This document shows positions 42,802-52,507 of a stretch of 64,000 nt of DNA, in pieces (positions within the stretch are counted from its first letter, which is position 1; each line of letters starts with the position of its first letter). The DNA is from Anaerolineae bacterium. GTDB taxonomy: Bacteria > Chloroflexota > Anaerolineae > Aggregatilineales > UBA2796. The notes beneath the pieces are model-generated. The model saw nothing but the letters and a program-made list of their open reading frames with translations. It did not search any database and was not told the origin of the DNA. Both the position numbers and the translations under genes were made by a program. Where the stretch lies: assembly GCA_019637615.1 (NCBI GenBank), contig JAHBVJ010000033.1, positions 30,077 through 94,076 on the forward strand. The letters are read 5' to 3'.

Positions 42802-45723
42802 ATGACATTTATGCACAACGTTTTGAAGATTTTTACACTCGGCGGCCTGAGCATTCAGTTGGATGACCAGCCCGTGAGTGGGTTTGTCTCGCGCAAGGTG
42901 GAAGCGCTGTTGGTGTATTTGGCTTGTGAGCGACGCGAACATCGACGGGAAGCGCTCGGAGAACTGCTCTGGGATGACCTGCCACAGGCGCGGACGCTGG
43001 CAAATTTACGGATGGCGCTGTCTAGCTTGCAGCAGCAGCTACCCGATCATGTGATAACGACCCGCCAATCTGTGATGCTGAATCCAGCCAGTGAGGTGTG
43101 GGTTGATGCCATCTTGTTGGATACCGAATTACGTCTCGCCGCGCCGTCGTATAGGTCGCCCCACGATTTCGTCAGATCGGCGGCGGCACGTTTGCAGCAA
43201 AACCTCGATCTGTACAAAGGCGACTTTCTCGCGGGCTTCACGCTGCGGGACGGGCAAGGCTTCGATCAATGGATGCGCACTGAGCAGCAGCGCCTACGCC
43301 TTGATGTCACCGCCGCATGGCAAGCGCTGATCAAACGTTCACTGGCGCGTGGGCAATTCGCTGCTGGCATCGAGCAAGCCCGCCGCCATCTGGAACTCGA
43401 TCCGCTGCTCGAAGACGTTCACCGCGACCTGATGTACATGTTAGCGCATACGGGGCAACGTAGCGCGGCGCTGATGCAGTTCGAGACATGTCGGCGCTTG
43501 CTGGCGGACGAGTTGGGGATCAGTCCATCTTCCGAGACGGCGTCGCTATACCAGAAGATACAGGCTGGACGCCTCACCGTGCTACCAGACGCAGGCAGCA
43601 TGAGCAATCTGCCGATGCCTACTACACCCTTCATCGCCCGACCGCCAGAAATGGTGCAGCTTGGGGAGCGCTTGGATGATCCTACCTGCCGTATGCTGAC
43701 CTTGTTCGGGACGGGCGGCACGGGCAAATCGCGCTTGGCACTGCAAGCCGCTTCGGAACGCGTCGAAGACTACCGTGACGGCGTTTATTTCGTGCCGCTT
43801 GTTAGCCTCAACAATGCCGGATATATCCCGCTTGCCTTAGCGAACGCGCTCCGGTTCCAACCGGGGTCGTCTTCATTACGCGATGAGGTGCTGCGCTATC
43901 TCAACGACCGCGAACTGCTGCTCATCATGGATAACTTCGAACATCTCATGGATGGTGCCGATTTCCTGAGCGATCTGTTGGCCGCTGCGCCCCGCGTCAA
44001 GCTGCTGATCACCTCGCGGGAACGGATCGGGCTGCGCGAAGAATGGCTGCTGCCCATCGACGGCATGAGTTTCCCGTCGGAAGCGACAAACGGTGAAGTC
44101 GAGCAGTACAGCGCGGTGCAGCTTTTCGCGCAGGTTGCAAGGCAAGTGCAAGCCACCTTCAATTTGCAGCGCGATCAGACCTCGGTCGTGCGCGTCTGCC
44201 AACTGACCGAAGGCTTGCCGCTCGCCATCGAGTTAGCGGCAGCGTGGGCGCACACTCTATCCTGCGCGGATATCGCGCAACGCGTCGAACACGACCTGAG
44301 CGCTTTCGAGTCCACATGGCGCAATCTGCCGCCGCGCCATCGCAGCATCCGCATCCTGTTTGAATACTCGTGGCAGATGCTAACTCCCGACGAACAAGCT
44401 GTGTTCGCCAAACTTTCGGTGTTTCGCGGCGGCTTCGATCTGAATGCGGCGGTCAACATCGCCGGAGCCTCCGCAACGCATTTAGAAGCGTTGATCGCGA
44501 AGTCCCTACTGCGCTGCGATGCCAGCGGGCGCTACGATCTGCATGATCTGATTCGCCGCTTTGCCCGCGAGAAACTAGAAGAAACAGGCGACTTGGAAGC
44601 GACACGGCAAGCGCATGGTGAATATTTCAAGGAATGGGTGAAAGCGCTGCATCAGACCACCGATCATAACGTCTACAAATATGAACTGGTGGACGCGGAA
44701 CAAGCCAACCTCCGCGCGGCACTGAATCATGCGCTGACGACACGCAACATCGCTGTGCTGCTGGAGATCGGCGGTCCGCTCACCTATTACTGGCGGGCGC
44801 GGGGGTTCATGGCGGAAGGACGTCATTGGCTGACTCAGGCCATCCTATTCGCGGATAGCGCTGTCAAGCCAGAGACGCGCGCCTATGCCTTGTTTAGCGC
44901 AGGACATATGGCATGGCAGCAGCATGATCTTGCCGAATCACGCGGATTAATCAATGCGGCGTTGGAGCTTTATCAACAGACGGAAAACTTGCGCGGCATC
45001 GGCGTATGCTGGACGTATCTCGGTCACATCGCCATGGACGAAGGCGACCTAGAAGGAGCCTACGACTGCTACGATACCTCGTTGACGTTCGCGCGGCAGC
45101 ATGGCGTCCCACTGTCGATCGTGTCAGGGCAGGCAAACATCGGTCGCGTACTGTTGGAAATGGGTGATTTTGCCCGCGCACAGCAGACCTTTGCGGAAGC
45201 ATTGCCCCTTGCGCGCGAAACTGCCAACGATGAGATGATCGCAGCCACCTTGATCAATCTCGGCGTGGCGAATATGTACGTTGGAGATTATGCTGACGCA
45301 GAATCGGCTCTGACCGAATCCCTCACCATCGCCACCGACACCAAGCACATCCCTAATCAGATATTGTGCTATTCAAATCTGGGCGATCTGGCAGGACGTC
45401 AGCGGCAGTTCGACCAAGCCTATCAACATTGCACCACCTGCCTGAAGCTCTGCCGCGAGATCGATGACCAACTCAACATGATCGCCACCTTGGAAGGCGT
45501 CGCCTACCTCGATATCGAAAACGGGAATCTAGCACGTGCTGGTCAGTTGGTCGGGGCGGCGGAGACGGCTCGAACACACGTCGAGATGCCTTTCACCGAC
45601 CGCGAACGTATGACGCACCGCCAACGACTCGGCAACGCGCCCGCGAATTCAGCTTTTCAACAAGCCGTCGAACAGGGCAAGCAGCTTGATTTGACCGCCG
45701 CTGTCGATTTGGTGTTAGGATGA
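42802..45723 (+). CDS. SARP-like regulator: winged helix-BTAD, NB-ARC ATPase, TPR array
   Basis: This is a large AfsR-type transcription factor. An N-terminal OmpR-like winged helix (KIFTLGGLSIQLDDQPV and FVSRKVEALLVYLACERR, about residues 4-95) precedes a BTAD domain (about 100-250) rich in helical pairs. An NB-ARC/STAND NTPase (about 265-600) has P-loop LFGTGGTGKSRL (near 300), Walker B LLLIMDNFEHL (near 372) and a GLPLAIELAA motif. TPRs cover about 690-960 (for example CWTYLGHIAMDEGDLEGAYD). STAND switches are held off until a ligand or protein binds. ATG 42802 is used; a GTG lies one codon before. The 3' end overlaps the hisE stop by nine bases on the other strand. The regulon is unknown. 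Confidence 0.9.
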   Translation: MTFMHNVLKIFTLGGLSIQLDDQPVSGFVSRKVEALLVYLACERREHRREALGELLWDDLPQARTLANLRMALSSLQQQLPDHVITTRQSVMLNPASEVWVDAILLDTELRLAAPSYRSPHDFVRSAAARLQQNLDLYKGDFLAGFTLRDGQGFDQWMRTEQQRLRLDVTAAWQALIKRSLARGQFAAGIEQARRHLELDPLLEDVHRDLMYMLAHTGQRSAALMQFETCRRLLADELGISPSSETASLYQKIQAGRLTVLPDAGSMSNLPMPTTPFIARPPEMVQLGERLDDPTCRMLTLFGTGGTGKSRLALQAASERVEDYRDGVYFVPLVSLNNAGYIPLALANALRFQPGSSSLRDEVLRYLNDRELLLIMDNFEHLMDGADFLSDLLAAAPRVKLLITSRERIGLREEWLLPIDGMSFPSEATNGEVEQYSAVQLFAQVARQVQATFNLQRDQTSVVRVCQLTEGLPLAIELAAAWAHTLSCADIAQRVEHDLSAFESTWRNLPPRHRSIRILFEYSWQMLTPDEQAVFAKLSVFRGGFDLNAAVNIAGASATHLEALIAKSLLRCDASGRYDLHDLIRRFAREKLEETGDLEATRQAHGEYFKEWVKALHQTTDHNVYKYELVDAEQANLRAALNHALTTRNIAVLLEIGGPLTYYWRARGFMAEGRHWLTQAILFADSAVKPETRAYALFSAGHMAWQQHDLAESRGLINAALELYQQTENLRGIGVCWTYLGHIAMDEGDLEGAYDCYDTSLTFARQHGVPLSIVSGQANIGRVLLEMGDFARAQQTFAEALPLARETANDEMIAATLINLGVANMYVGDYADAESALTESLTIATDTKHIPNQILCYSNLGDLAGRQRQFDQAYQHCTTCLKLCREIDDQLNMIATLEGVAYLDIENGNLARAGQLVGAAETARTHVEMPFTDRERMTHRQRLGNAPANSAFQQAVEQGKQLDLTAAVDLVLG

Positions 45724-46017
45724 GGCCGTGGGCTTGACCTGATGGCGCTTGGCGAGTTCCTCCGCGATGTGTTGCGGCGTGAGTCCCTGCTGCGCGAGCA
45801 AGACGAGACAATGATAGGTGAGATCAGCCATTTCGCTGATCAGTCGTTCGTGGCCTTGGTGCTGCGCGGCGATGATCACCTCAATGGCTTCTTCGCCCAC
45901 CTTCTTGGTGATCTCGTCAATGCCCGCGTCGAGCAGCGAATTGGTGTACGATCCCGGCTTGGGGTTTTGCTGGCGGTCTAGGATGGTCTGGAAAACGGCG
46001 TCTATGGTACTTGTCAT
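45715..46017 (-). CDS. hisE: Phosphoribosyl-ATP pyrophosphatase
   Basis: This is step 2 of histidine synthesis: PR-ATP to PR-AMP plus PPi. It is an all-alpha MazG-like fold of 100 residues with the Glu/Asp metal motifs KVGEEAIEVIIAA and SEMADLTYHCLVLL. The N-terminal region (LDRQQNPKPGSYTNSLLDAG) matches HisE. Transcription order is hisF-hisI-hisE, with hisI ending 24 bases upstream. Its stop region overlaps the convergent BTAD regulator gene. It is separate from HisI here, whereas enterobacteria have a HisIE fusion. Confidence 0.93.
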   Translation of the reverse strand: MTSTIDAVFQTILDRQQNPKPGSYTNSLLDAGIDEITKKVGEEAIEVIIAAQHQGHERLISEMADLTYHCLVLLAQQGLTPQHIAEELAKRHQVKPTASS

Positions 46018-46041
46018 CTTCTCTGTCTTTACTGGATGAAG

Positions 46042-46386
46042 CTAATTAATCTGAACTTCGTGGATCGAGCGGAAGAAGCAGGACGTTTGCCCTGTATGAC
46101 ATGCGGGGCCAGCCGGATCAACTAGCAGCAATAGCGTGTCACCGTCGCAATCGACGCGCACCTCACGCACGCGCATCACGTGGCCGGAGGTCGCCCCCTT
46201 ATGCCACAACTCGCTCCGACTGCGGCTCCAGAAATGCGCCTCGCCCGTTTGCACCGTCAAGTTGAGCGCTTCGGCATTCGTCCATGCCACCATGAGGACT
46301 TGCTGCGTGCTGGCGTCTTGCACCACTGTCGTGATCAAGCCGCGCTCATCCCACTTCAGCCGATCCGCCACACCATCGGACATCAC
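46042..46386 (-). CDS. hisI: Phosphoribosyl-AMP cyclohydrolase
   Basis: This is step 3 of histidine synthesis, a zinc- and magnesium-dependent ring opening of PR-AMP. The 114-residue enzyme shows the family blocks VLMVAWTNAEAL, HFWSRSRSELWHKGATSG, the Mg2+-binding DCDGD and the zinc ligands in GPACHTGQTSCFF. The start overlaps the hisF stop (ATGA), so translation is coupled. Mono-functional HisI of about this size is usual outside enterobacteria. The remaining his genes (for example hisA, hisH) are not in the window. Confidence 0.94.
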   Translation of the reverse strand: MMSDGVADRLKWDERGLITTVVQDASTQQVLMVAWTNAEALNLTVQTGEAHFWSRSRSELWHKGATSGHVMRVREVRVDCDGDTLLLLVDPAGPACHTGQTSCFFRSIHEVQIN

Positions 46387-47156
46387 GCCTCCTGCGGCGC
46401 GGTCAAGCGCACCGGGACGCCGTGATCATGCAGATACTGCTTGAGGTTGCCCATGCTAAGTTCACGGTAATGGAATAAGGTCGCCGCGAGCGCTGCATCG
46501 GCTTTGCCCGTTGTCAATACGTCCAAGAAATGCTCTGGCTTCCCCGCCCCGCCCGACGCGATGATCGGGATCGAAACGGCGTCCGCGATCATTGCCGTCA
46601 GGTCGATCTGGTAACCAGATTTGGTGCCGTCTTTGTCCATGCATGTCAGCAGAATTTCGCCCGCGCCACGCTGTTCGACTTCGCGTGCCCATGATACGGC
46701 TTCGAGTTCAGTCGGCGTGCGCCCGCCATTGATATGTACGATCCAGCGCCCGTCGATCCACTTGGGATCGATGGCGACGACGATGCACTGACTGCCGAAA
46801 CGTTTCGCGCCTTCGGTGATCAGATCGGGCGTCTTGACGGCGCTGCTGTTGAGCGACACCTTGTCCGCGCCCGCCAGCAGTGTTGCGCGGATGTCTTCTA
46901 CCGTGCGCAGTCCGCCGCCCACGCAAAACGGGATGAAGATGGAGTCCGCCACCCGCCGCACCACATCGAGCATCGTGTTGCGCCCATCGCTAGAGGCGGT
47001 GATATCCAAGAAGGTCAGTTCATCCGCACCTTCACGGTCATAGATCATGGCCTGTTCAACTGGATCGCCCGCGTCACGCAGCGCGACGAAGTTGATGCCC
47101 TTCACGACGCGCCCATCTTTCACATCAAGGCAGGGGATGATTCGTTTAGCTAACAT
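46383..47156 (-). CDS. hisF: Imidazole glycerol phosphate synthase, cyclase subunit
   Basis: This TIM-barrel subunit makes IGP and AICAR using ammonia from HisH. The catalytic Asp is in RIIPCLDVKDGRVVKG, and the second acid Asp is in VVAIDPKWIDG. Phosphate-binding loops are DKVSLNSSAV, IIASGGAG and the ITASSDGRNT region. ATG 47156 gives the usual length of 257 residues; an upstream in-frame start at 47189 would add residues that do not match the family. hisH is not adjacent. The gene lies 71 bases downstream of def. Confidence 0.95.
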   Translation of the reverse strand: MLAKRIIPCLDVKDGRVVKGINFVALRDAGDPVEQAMIYDREGADELTFLDITASSDGRNTMLDVVRRVADSIFIPFCVGGGLRTVEDIRATLLAGADKVSLNSSAVKTPDLITEGAKRFGSQCIVVAIDPKWIDGRWIVHINGGRTPTELEAVSWAREVEQRGAGEILLTCMDKDGTKSGYQIDLTAMIADAVSIPIIASGGAGKPEHFLDVLTTGKADAALAATLFHYRELSMGNLKQYLHDHGVPVRLTAPQEA

Positions 47157-47227
47157 CGCAGTAGTCCGATCATGATTGGGGTGATGCAACCATCACCCCG
47201 CCAAATAGCATGTGTGGAAGGCGCGGA

Positions 47228-47848
47228 TTACTTCTTGCTGGATGGCAGCGCCGGAATAACAGGCACAGCGCCATCGGTGGCTTCAGCGGCACGGCGTACG
47301 GCTTCGGGATACGGTACTGGCTTGCGCTTGCCTTTGGCATCTTTGACATACACGTACAAATCGCCCAGATTCGCCAGCCGATCCGTAAATAGGACGCCGT
47401 TCAGATGGTCGATCTCGTGTTGAACCGCGCGGGCATCAAAGCCCTCGAATTCGCGTTCCTGTGTTTTGCCATCCTCGTCCATGTAGCGCACGCGTATTTT
47501 GAGGTTGCGCTCGGTGTAGCCCATCATGCCGGGGATGCTCAAGCAAGCATCCCATCCGCGCTCGACTTCGGGCGCTTCTTCGAGGATTTCGGGGTTGATC
47601 AAGATGATCGGCGGCTGCATATCCTCATTTTCGGGTTGGTCATCTTTGTAGCCGAGCCGGACGCCGAAAATGCGCTTCATCACGCCGATCTGGGGCGCGG
47701 CTAACCCCACCGCCGGATTCGCTTCGATAGTGTCCTTGATGTCCTGAAAAAGCTGTTTCAGTTCTTTGGTGATCTTCTTTACAGGTTCCGTTTTAGTACG
47801 CAACTGCTTTTCGTACTTGTCGATGGTGAGTATTTTTTTGACAGCCAT
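47228..47848 (-). CDS. def: Peptide deformylase with altered motif 2
   Basis: This enzyme removes the N-formyl group from new proteins. Motif 1 is AVGLAAPQIG. Motif 2 reads WDACLSIPGM rather than EGCLS, with the metal Cys kept. Motif 3 is QHEIDHLNG, giving the two zinc/iron His and the catalytic Glu. The insertion VRLGYKDDQPENEDMQPP and the long Lys/Pro-rich C-terminal tail (to residue 206) are larger than in E. coli Def. ATG 47848 is chosen over a GTG at 47857 because of ribosome-binding-site spacing. It is downstream of the large hybrid kinase (83 bases) and upstream of hisF. Loss of the motif-2 Gly is unusual but may be lineage-specific. Confidence 0.92.
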   Translation of the reverse strand: MAVKKILTIDKYEKQLRTKTEPVKKITKELKQLFQDIKDTIEANPAVGLAAPQIGVMKRIFGVRLGYKDDQPENEDMQPPIILINPEILEEAPEVERGWDACLSIPGMMGYTERNLKIRVRYMDEDGKTQEREFEGFDARAVQHEIDHLNGVLFTDRLANLGDLYVYVKDAKGKRKPVPYPEAVRRAAEATDGAVPVIPALPSSKK

Positions 47849-47931
47849 TGGGATCACTACCTACACATGTTTAAGGTAGCTTAATTTTCGCTGGTGAGCC
47901 ATCTTTTTGCAATTGTGGATTTTGCCGCGTC

Positions 47932-50900
47932 TTATTTGCCGTTTTCATAGGCAGTTTCGTCTTGCCATGTTGGGATTGAGAAGCCGAAGGTGCTGCCCTG
48001 CCCGACGACGCTGTTCACCCACACTTTGCCGCCGTGCCCTTCCACGATCTGCTTGACGATGGATAACCCCAAGCCCGTCCCGCCGAAGCGCCGCGATGCG
48101 CTGCCTTCTACTTGATACCCCGGTTGGAAGATCTTATCGAATTCTTCGTTCGGGATGCCAATGCCTTCGTCCGTAATGTTGACCTTGACCAAGTAACCGC
48201 CGTTTTCGACACTGATGTCGATCTGCTCTGCGTTTGGGCTGAACTTGATCGCGTTATCTAGTAGCTGGTCGAAGACTTCCGCCAAGCGTGCCTCGTCCGC
48301 ATTGACCACGCAGTTGTGCGGCGATTGGTAATTGATCTTTTTGCCGGAGCGACTAGCCTTACTGCGGGCGCTTTCCACCACCCGATCCAGCACGGATTTG
48401 AGATCGACTCGCGCGAATTGCAACGCTTGCGACGCGTGCAGTTTGACCATGTCGGTCACGCGGTTGCCAAGCGTCTCAACACGGTTCAACACGGCCTGCA
48501 CGCTGCTCTTTTGTTCCTCGTTGATCTCACCCATCTCGCCGTCCGCCAGCAGCGACAATTCATACATCGCTTGCATCAATGGAGTCTTGAGTTCGTGAGA
48601 GAGGTTTTGAATCAGGTTGTCTTTGAGCTTGTCTTGCTGACGCATCTCATCGTAGGCGGCTTGCAAGGCATTGGCACGTTTCTGGAGCGCGTAGAATAAA
48701 CGGGCATTTTCTAGCGCACTGGCGACCACATTGGCGATGGCTTGGCAGAGCGATACTTCGGCGGCGTCGAAGCTGCGATCATTGGTCACATCCAGCAACT
48801 TGACCAGCCCCGTCGCTTCACCATGCACCACCAGCGGCGTGACCAACCCCGTGCGCGCGCCGCTGCGTTCCATGAGCGCGGCCTCCTCGGGGTCATTGAA
48901 CAGCAGGGCGGGCAACAGCGTGATCGGCATCCCTTGGCTCAGGCTGTTCGCCATCGTCGGATAGGTATCTAGCCGATTGGTGTTGCCTTTTTGCTCATCC
49001 CATACAGCGAAGCCGATCTCGCGCAGCACGGTAAGCTGTTTGTTGCGACGATCCCACATAGAAATCGCGCACCAATTGGCGCGGCTGGCGATCTGTGCCA
49101 TATTCGCCAAATCGGTCAATCGGTCATAGCTGTACCAGTCGGTTTCATCCGTCAAGCCGAGTCGCCACTGCGCAATCGCGTCGCGCACGGCATGAACTTG
49201 CCCTAACTTGAATAACTGCTCGTCTTGCGGGTTGAACAGCTCCACCAAACCAACCACTTCATCATGCGCCACCAGCGGCACGAAAGCCGCGTTTGCCATG
49301 CCAAGCTGCCCTAGATATTCGCGCAGACGCGGATCGAGTTTGTCATCGCTGCGGCGCGCGATCAGCAGTTGTTCGCGCTGCAGGACTGTGGCGAGGATCG
49401 GAATATCGACAGCGGCACGGTGCGGCCCCGATTCTGGTTCCCAGAAGGCGTTACAGGTATCCGCCAGCACGATCAACTGATTGGCTTCTTTATGCCATGT
49501 TGAAATCGAGCAGCGGCTCACATTCAAAGCCTCTGCCAATCGTCGTGTGATCAGTTCCAAGATGCCGTTGATGTCAAGCGTGGATGACACAGCGGAACTT
49601 GCGTCCAGCATCATGCTCAATTCGTTGACCTGACGCTCCGCCTGACTGAAGAGATGGGCATTTTCCATGGCGATAGCCGCTGCCGACGCCAAGTTTTCGA
49701 GGATTTCGCAGTCTTCCTCTACGAAGCGCCCTTCGGCTTTGTCGATCACTTCCAGCACACCGACTAGCGTATCCAGCACCATCATCGGCACGGCGATGAC
49801 CGAGCTGCCTTCCGGCTCAATGACAGGCGGCTCGAAGGCGTCTGGTGCTAGGTACGATACCAATTCGGTTTTGCGCCGTGCGATCACGCGCCCCGCAATG
49901 CCCTGTCCTGACCGCAGCGCTACCGTCTGCAAGGTTTCCGCATGTACACCGTTGGCGGCTACCACGCGAATGGTGTCAGGTTCTTCGCTGTCGAACAAGT
50001 ACACACACGAATTGAGGCATTTCACCGCGTCGAAGGCGGCTTCCAACACTGTCGCGATCACGTCCTCTTGCGACAGCGCCGCTGTGATCTTGCGCATGGC
50101 GTCATTCAACGTGCGCAGACGATCACTTTGCCGTTCCAAAGCCTGCGCGCGCTTGACCTGTTCGGTAATGTCCGTAATGACCATCACCAGCTTGTAATTT
50201 TGCTTATTGTCGGGCATGGTCGCTCGCGAGAGCATCACGGGCACAGTCGGGCCTTGTCGCGTCAACAACTGCTGGCTGAGGATATTGGTATGCTGGGTAT
50301 ACAGCGTTTCCATCACCCCTCGGCGGCTGTCAGGATGGAACAAAACTCCGACACTGTTGCCGTACAATTCATGCCGCTCAAAGCCTGTTAAGCGTAGCAA
50401 CCGCGAATTCACGTAGCGAATCAGGGCTTTTTCGTCCAGCACGACCAAGCCTTCGCCCATCGTGTCCAGCACCATCCGTCGGAATACCTGCTCCGTCTCC
50501 ATCTGCTTTTCGCGCGCTGCCATGCTGCTGATCAGGCGCAGATTTTCCAGCACGGCGATGCACTGCCGGAGGAGCGCTTGCAGCAAGCGGGCGCTGCGTC
50601 CGTTGGACATTGTATATTCATTATTGCCCGCCGTTACCAACATGCCAATGACCTGCCCCTGCACCAACAGCGGCACGAAATGGATATACGACAGCCGCAA
50701 CTGCCGGAGCGCCCGCGCCAATGGTTCGCCACCGGGCATGATGGCAACTTCCTCCACCCGAATATTGATCATCGGGTCTTCAAGCGCGTTGATAGCAGCT
50801 TCAGCAATCGGGTTGCTGGCGGAAAGGATGGGATAGACGGGATGCTCGATTGAATTGTTATTGATGATCCGCAGGAACACTTCGGCGGCGGCTTCCCCAC

Positions 50901-51408
50901 GCTCGGAATTAATGATCCGGCTGTGCAAGACTTTACCTTCCGCTACCAAAATCCATGCCAGATCGCATTCCATCACGGCGTTAGCAGATTGACAGGTTTC
51001 TTCGAGCAGATGGCGGCTGTCGCCAAGCCCTACACCACAGGCTTCGAGCAGGGTTTTGATCCGCTTATGCGCCACCCGCGTATTGACCGGGAACGGAATC
51101 AGATCGTTTGCGCCCGCTTGCAATGCTTCGGCGGTGATGAACGCCTCATTATTTTGTGGTACAAGCAGAATAATCGGCAGCTCTTTGGTAAGAGGGGTGC
51201 TGCGTAGACGGCGACACATCTCCAATCCATCTACACCGGGCATAACCGAGTCGAGCACCAATAGATCAGGGGTGGTCTGCTCAATCATCTTGAGCAAGCC
51301 ATCAGCCTGCTTAATCAGGGTCGTTTCGTAATCTTCGCGCTGCAACCATGCCAAAAGCCCGGACAGCTCTTGTGGTTGGTCATCGACAATGAGAATCTTT
51401 GCCAGCAT
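47932..51408 (-). CDS. Hybrid sensor kinase: REC-GAF-PAS-GAF-GAF-GAF-HisKA-HATPase
   Basis: This 1158-residue soluble signalling protein begins with a receiver (KILIVDDQPQELSG; phospho-Asp in LLVLDSVMPGVDG). A GAF-like domain (about 130-285), a PAS domain (about 310-420; VVLDEKALIRYVNSRLLRLTGF) and further GAF domains follow (about 445-590, 605-760 and 770-930). HisKA has its His in NLSHELKTPLM, and HATPase_c ends with FGGTGLGLSIVKQIVEGHGG. No TM helix is visible, so input is cytoplasmic or via small ligands bound by GAF. The N-terminal receiver implies it is itself regulated by another kinase. It is first in a possible unit with def and his genes, across an 83-base gap. Confidence 0.93.
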   Translation of the reverse strand: MLAKILIVDDQPQELSGLLAWLQREDYETTLIKQADGLLKMIEQTTPDLLVLDSVMPGVDGLEMCRRLRSTPLTKELPIILLVPQNNEAFITAEALQAGANDLIPFPVNTRVAHKRIKTLLEACGVGLGDSRHLLEETCQSANAVMECDLAWILVAEGKVLHSRIINSERGEAAAEVFLRIINNNSIEHPVYPILSASNPIAEAAINALEDPMINIRVEEVAIMPGGEPLARALRQLRLSYIHFVPLLVQGQVIGMLVTAGNNEYTMSNGRSARLLQALLRQCIAVLENLRLISSMAAREKQMETEQVFRRMVLDTMGEGLVVLDEKALIRYVNSRLLRLTGFERHELYGNSVGVLFHPDSRRGVMETLYTQHTNILSQQLLTRQGPTVPVMLSRATMPDNKQNYKLVMVITDITEQVKRAQALERQSDRLRTLNDAMRKITAALSQEDVIATVLEAAFDAVKCLNSCVYLFDSEEPDTIRVVAANGVHAETLQTVALRSGQGIAGRVIARRKTELVSYLAPDAFEPPVIEPEGSSVIAVPMMVLDTLVGVLEVIDKAEGRFVEEDCEILENLASAAAIAMENAHLFSQAERQVNELSMMLDASSAVSSTLDINGILELITRRLAEALNVSRCSISTWHKEANQLIVLADTCNAFWEPESGPHRAAVDIPILATVLQREQLLIARRSDDKLDPRLREYLGQLGMANAAFVPLVAHDEVVGLVELFNPQDEQLFKLGQVHAVRDAIAQWRLGLTDETDWYSYDRLTDLANMAQIASRANWCAISMWDRRNKQLTVLREIGFAVWDEQKGNTNRLDTYPTMANSLSQGMPITLLPALLFNDPEEAALMERSGARTGLVTPLVVHGEATGLVKLLDVTNDRSFDAAEVSLCQAIANVVASALENARLFYALQKRANALQAAYDEMRQQDKLKDNLIQNLSHELKTPLMQAMYELSLLADGEMGEINEEQKSSVQAVLNRVETLGNRVTDMVKLHASQALQFARVDLKSVLDRVVESARSKASRSGKKINYQSPHNCVVNADEARLAEVFDQLLDNAIKFSPNAEQIDISVENGGYLVKVNITDEGIGIPNEEFDKIFQPGYQVEGSASRRFGGTGLGLSIVKQIVEGHGGKVWVNSVVGQGSTFGFSIPTWQDETAYENGK

Positions 51409-51624
51409 GAAAACCGTTTGTTGGACCTTCCACGATCCATTTTATAGCGGTAACTTCGCTCAAAATAATCGTGATCATCGCAATTTCATAACGAGTTAGG
51501 AAGACATCGCTGTCTATTGAGATTAACGAGACGACCTTACTGCTAAATAAATCTCCCTGATAGTATTTGGTTTGCGGGGAGCAGAACGCGTTCCTTGCAC
51601 ATACCTTGCGCCGACGTTAGGTAG

Positions 51625-51652
51625 AAAAAAGGCGGGTATGTATATCCGCCTT
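51625..51652 (-). terminator. Rho-independent terminator of the NERD-like gene (minus strand)
   Basis: Read on the minus strand, AAGGCGG-ATATACATAC-CCGCCTT is followed by a TTTTTT run. It lies 60 bases after the stop of the 51713-52435 gene, in the 304-base gap 51409-51712, which otherwise holds the upstream region of the large hybrid kinase and no gene. Confidence 0.85.
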
Positions 51653-51712
51653 CATTTTAACCTAATATAAAATGCATGTGAACTAGCTCATGCAACTAAT
51701 GCATCGCCGCGC

Positions 51713-52435
51713 TTACTGATACAGCACCTTGACCACTTGCTCCGCAGTTGGCTGATCGATCCGATCAGCGGAGAGGAAGTCGCGGCGGAGTGCGGTCATC
51801 AACGTGCGTATCTCCGCGATGGGCACCACGGGTTGACGCGCGCTGAGTTGCACTTCGGGCGAGGTGAACACGACTAAGCCGTACACAGGCACCTGTCCCA
51901 GTTGGTGTTTCGTCAGATATTCGCGCAGGGCGTACACGTCCGTCACACATTCGCGCGTGGCATCCAAGCGCGAGAGCACGAAGCCGCTGTCACGTCGCTC
52001 TAGCCAATCCGAACCCTCATTGGAATAAGTACCCGGTTTATCGACCAACCGGAACACGAGCGCTCCCGGTGGGCCGATCAGCACGGCGTCGATGTAACCC
52101 AAATTCGGACGGCTGAGGTTGCGGATGAGCGTATACCGCGCATCGAGTTCCCGGCTGAGGACATCGGTCACCACCAGCGCGGGTTCATTATCACGCCGGA
52201 TCGTCAACCCGCGAATCATCACCCCGAACCCGATCAGCAGGATCAAAATGCCGATCACGAGGACAATAAACGATAAAGTGCCTGAACTAAACAGTAGTCC
52301 GACAAAAATACCGATCCCGCACGCCACGAGACCCGCCAACATCAGCAGCGCGCCCGTAATCATCAAATCGCGCCCGCGACGAGCAACGGTGCGCGTCGGG
52401 TTCAAACTCTGCATCGATTGTGCTTGCATAGTCAT
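51713..52435 (-). CDS. Two-TM protein with NERD-like C-terminal domain
   Basis: This 240-residue protein has two adjacent TM helices (LMITGALLMLAGLVACGIGIFV and FIVLVIGILILLIGFGVMI, about residues 24-75). A cytoplasmic domain resembles NERD (nuclease-related) proteins: RNLSRPNLGYIDAVLIGPPGALVFRLVDKPG matches the usual DhvvvgpnGvfviEvK core, but the catalytic Glu-x-Lys reads RLVDK, so nuclease activity is doubtful. The C-terminal part (VPVYGLVVFTSPEVQL) fits the family end. It follows the Pro-rich receiver gene by 72 bases on the other side of the minus-strand order. The function is unknown. Confidence 0.7.
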   Translation of the reverse strand: MTMQAQSMQSLNPTRTVARRGRDLMITGALLMLAGLVACGIGIFVGLLFSSGTLSFIVLVIGILILLIGFGVMIRGLTIRRDNEPALVVTDVLSRELDARYTLIRNLSRPNLGYIDAVLIGPPGALVFRLVDKPGTYSNEGSDWLERRDSGFVLSRLDATRECVTDVYALREYLTKHQLGQVPVYGLVVFTSPEVQLSARQPVVPIAEIRTLMTALRRDFLSADRIDQPTAEQVVKVLYQ

Positions 52436-52507
52436 AACCGTACCCTTGCGTGGCGAAGAAAAAACCGAGTGCGCATTGTAGGCTAAATTGTTTAACCTCG
52501 CAATGAT

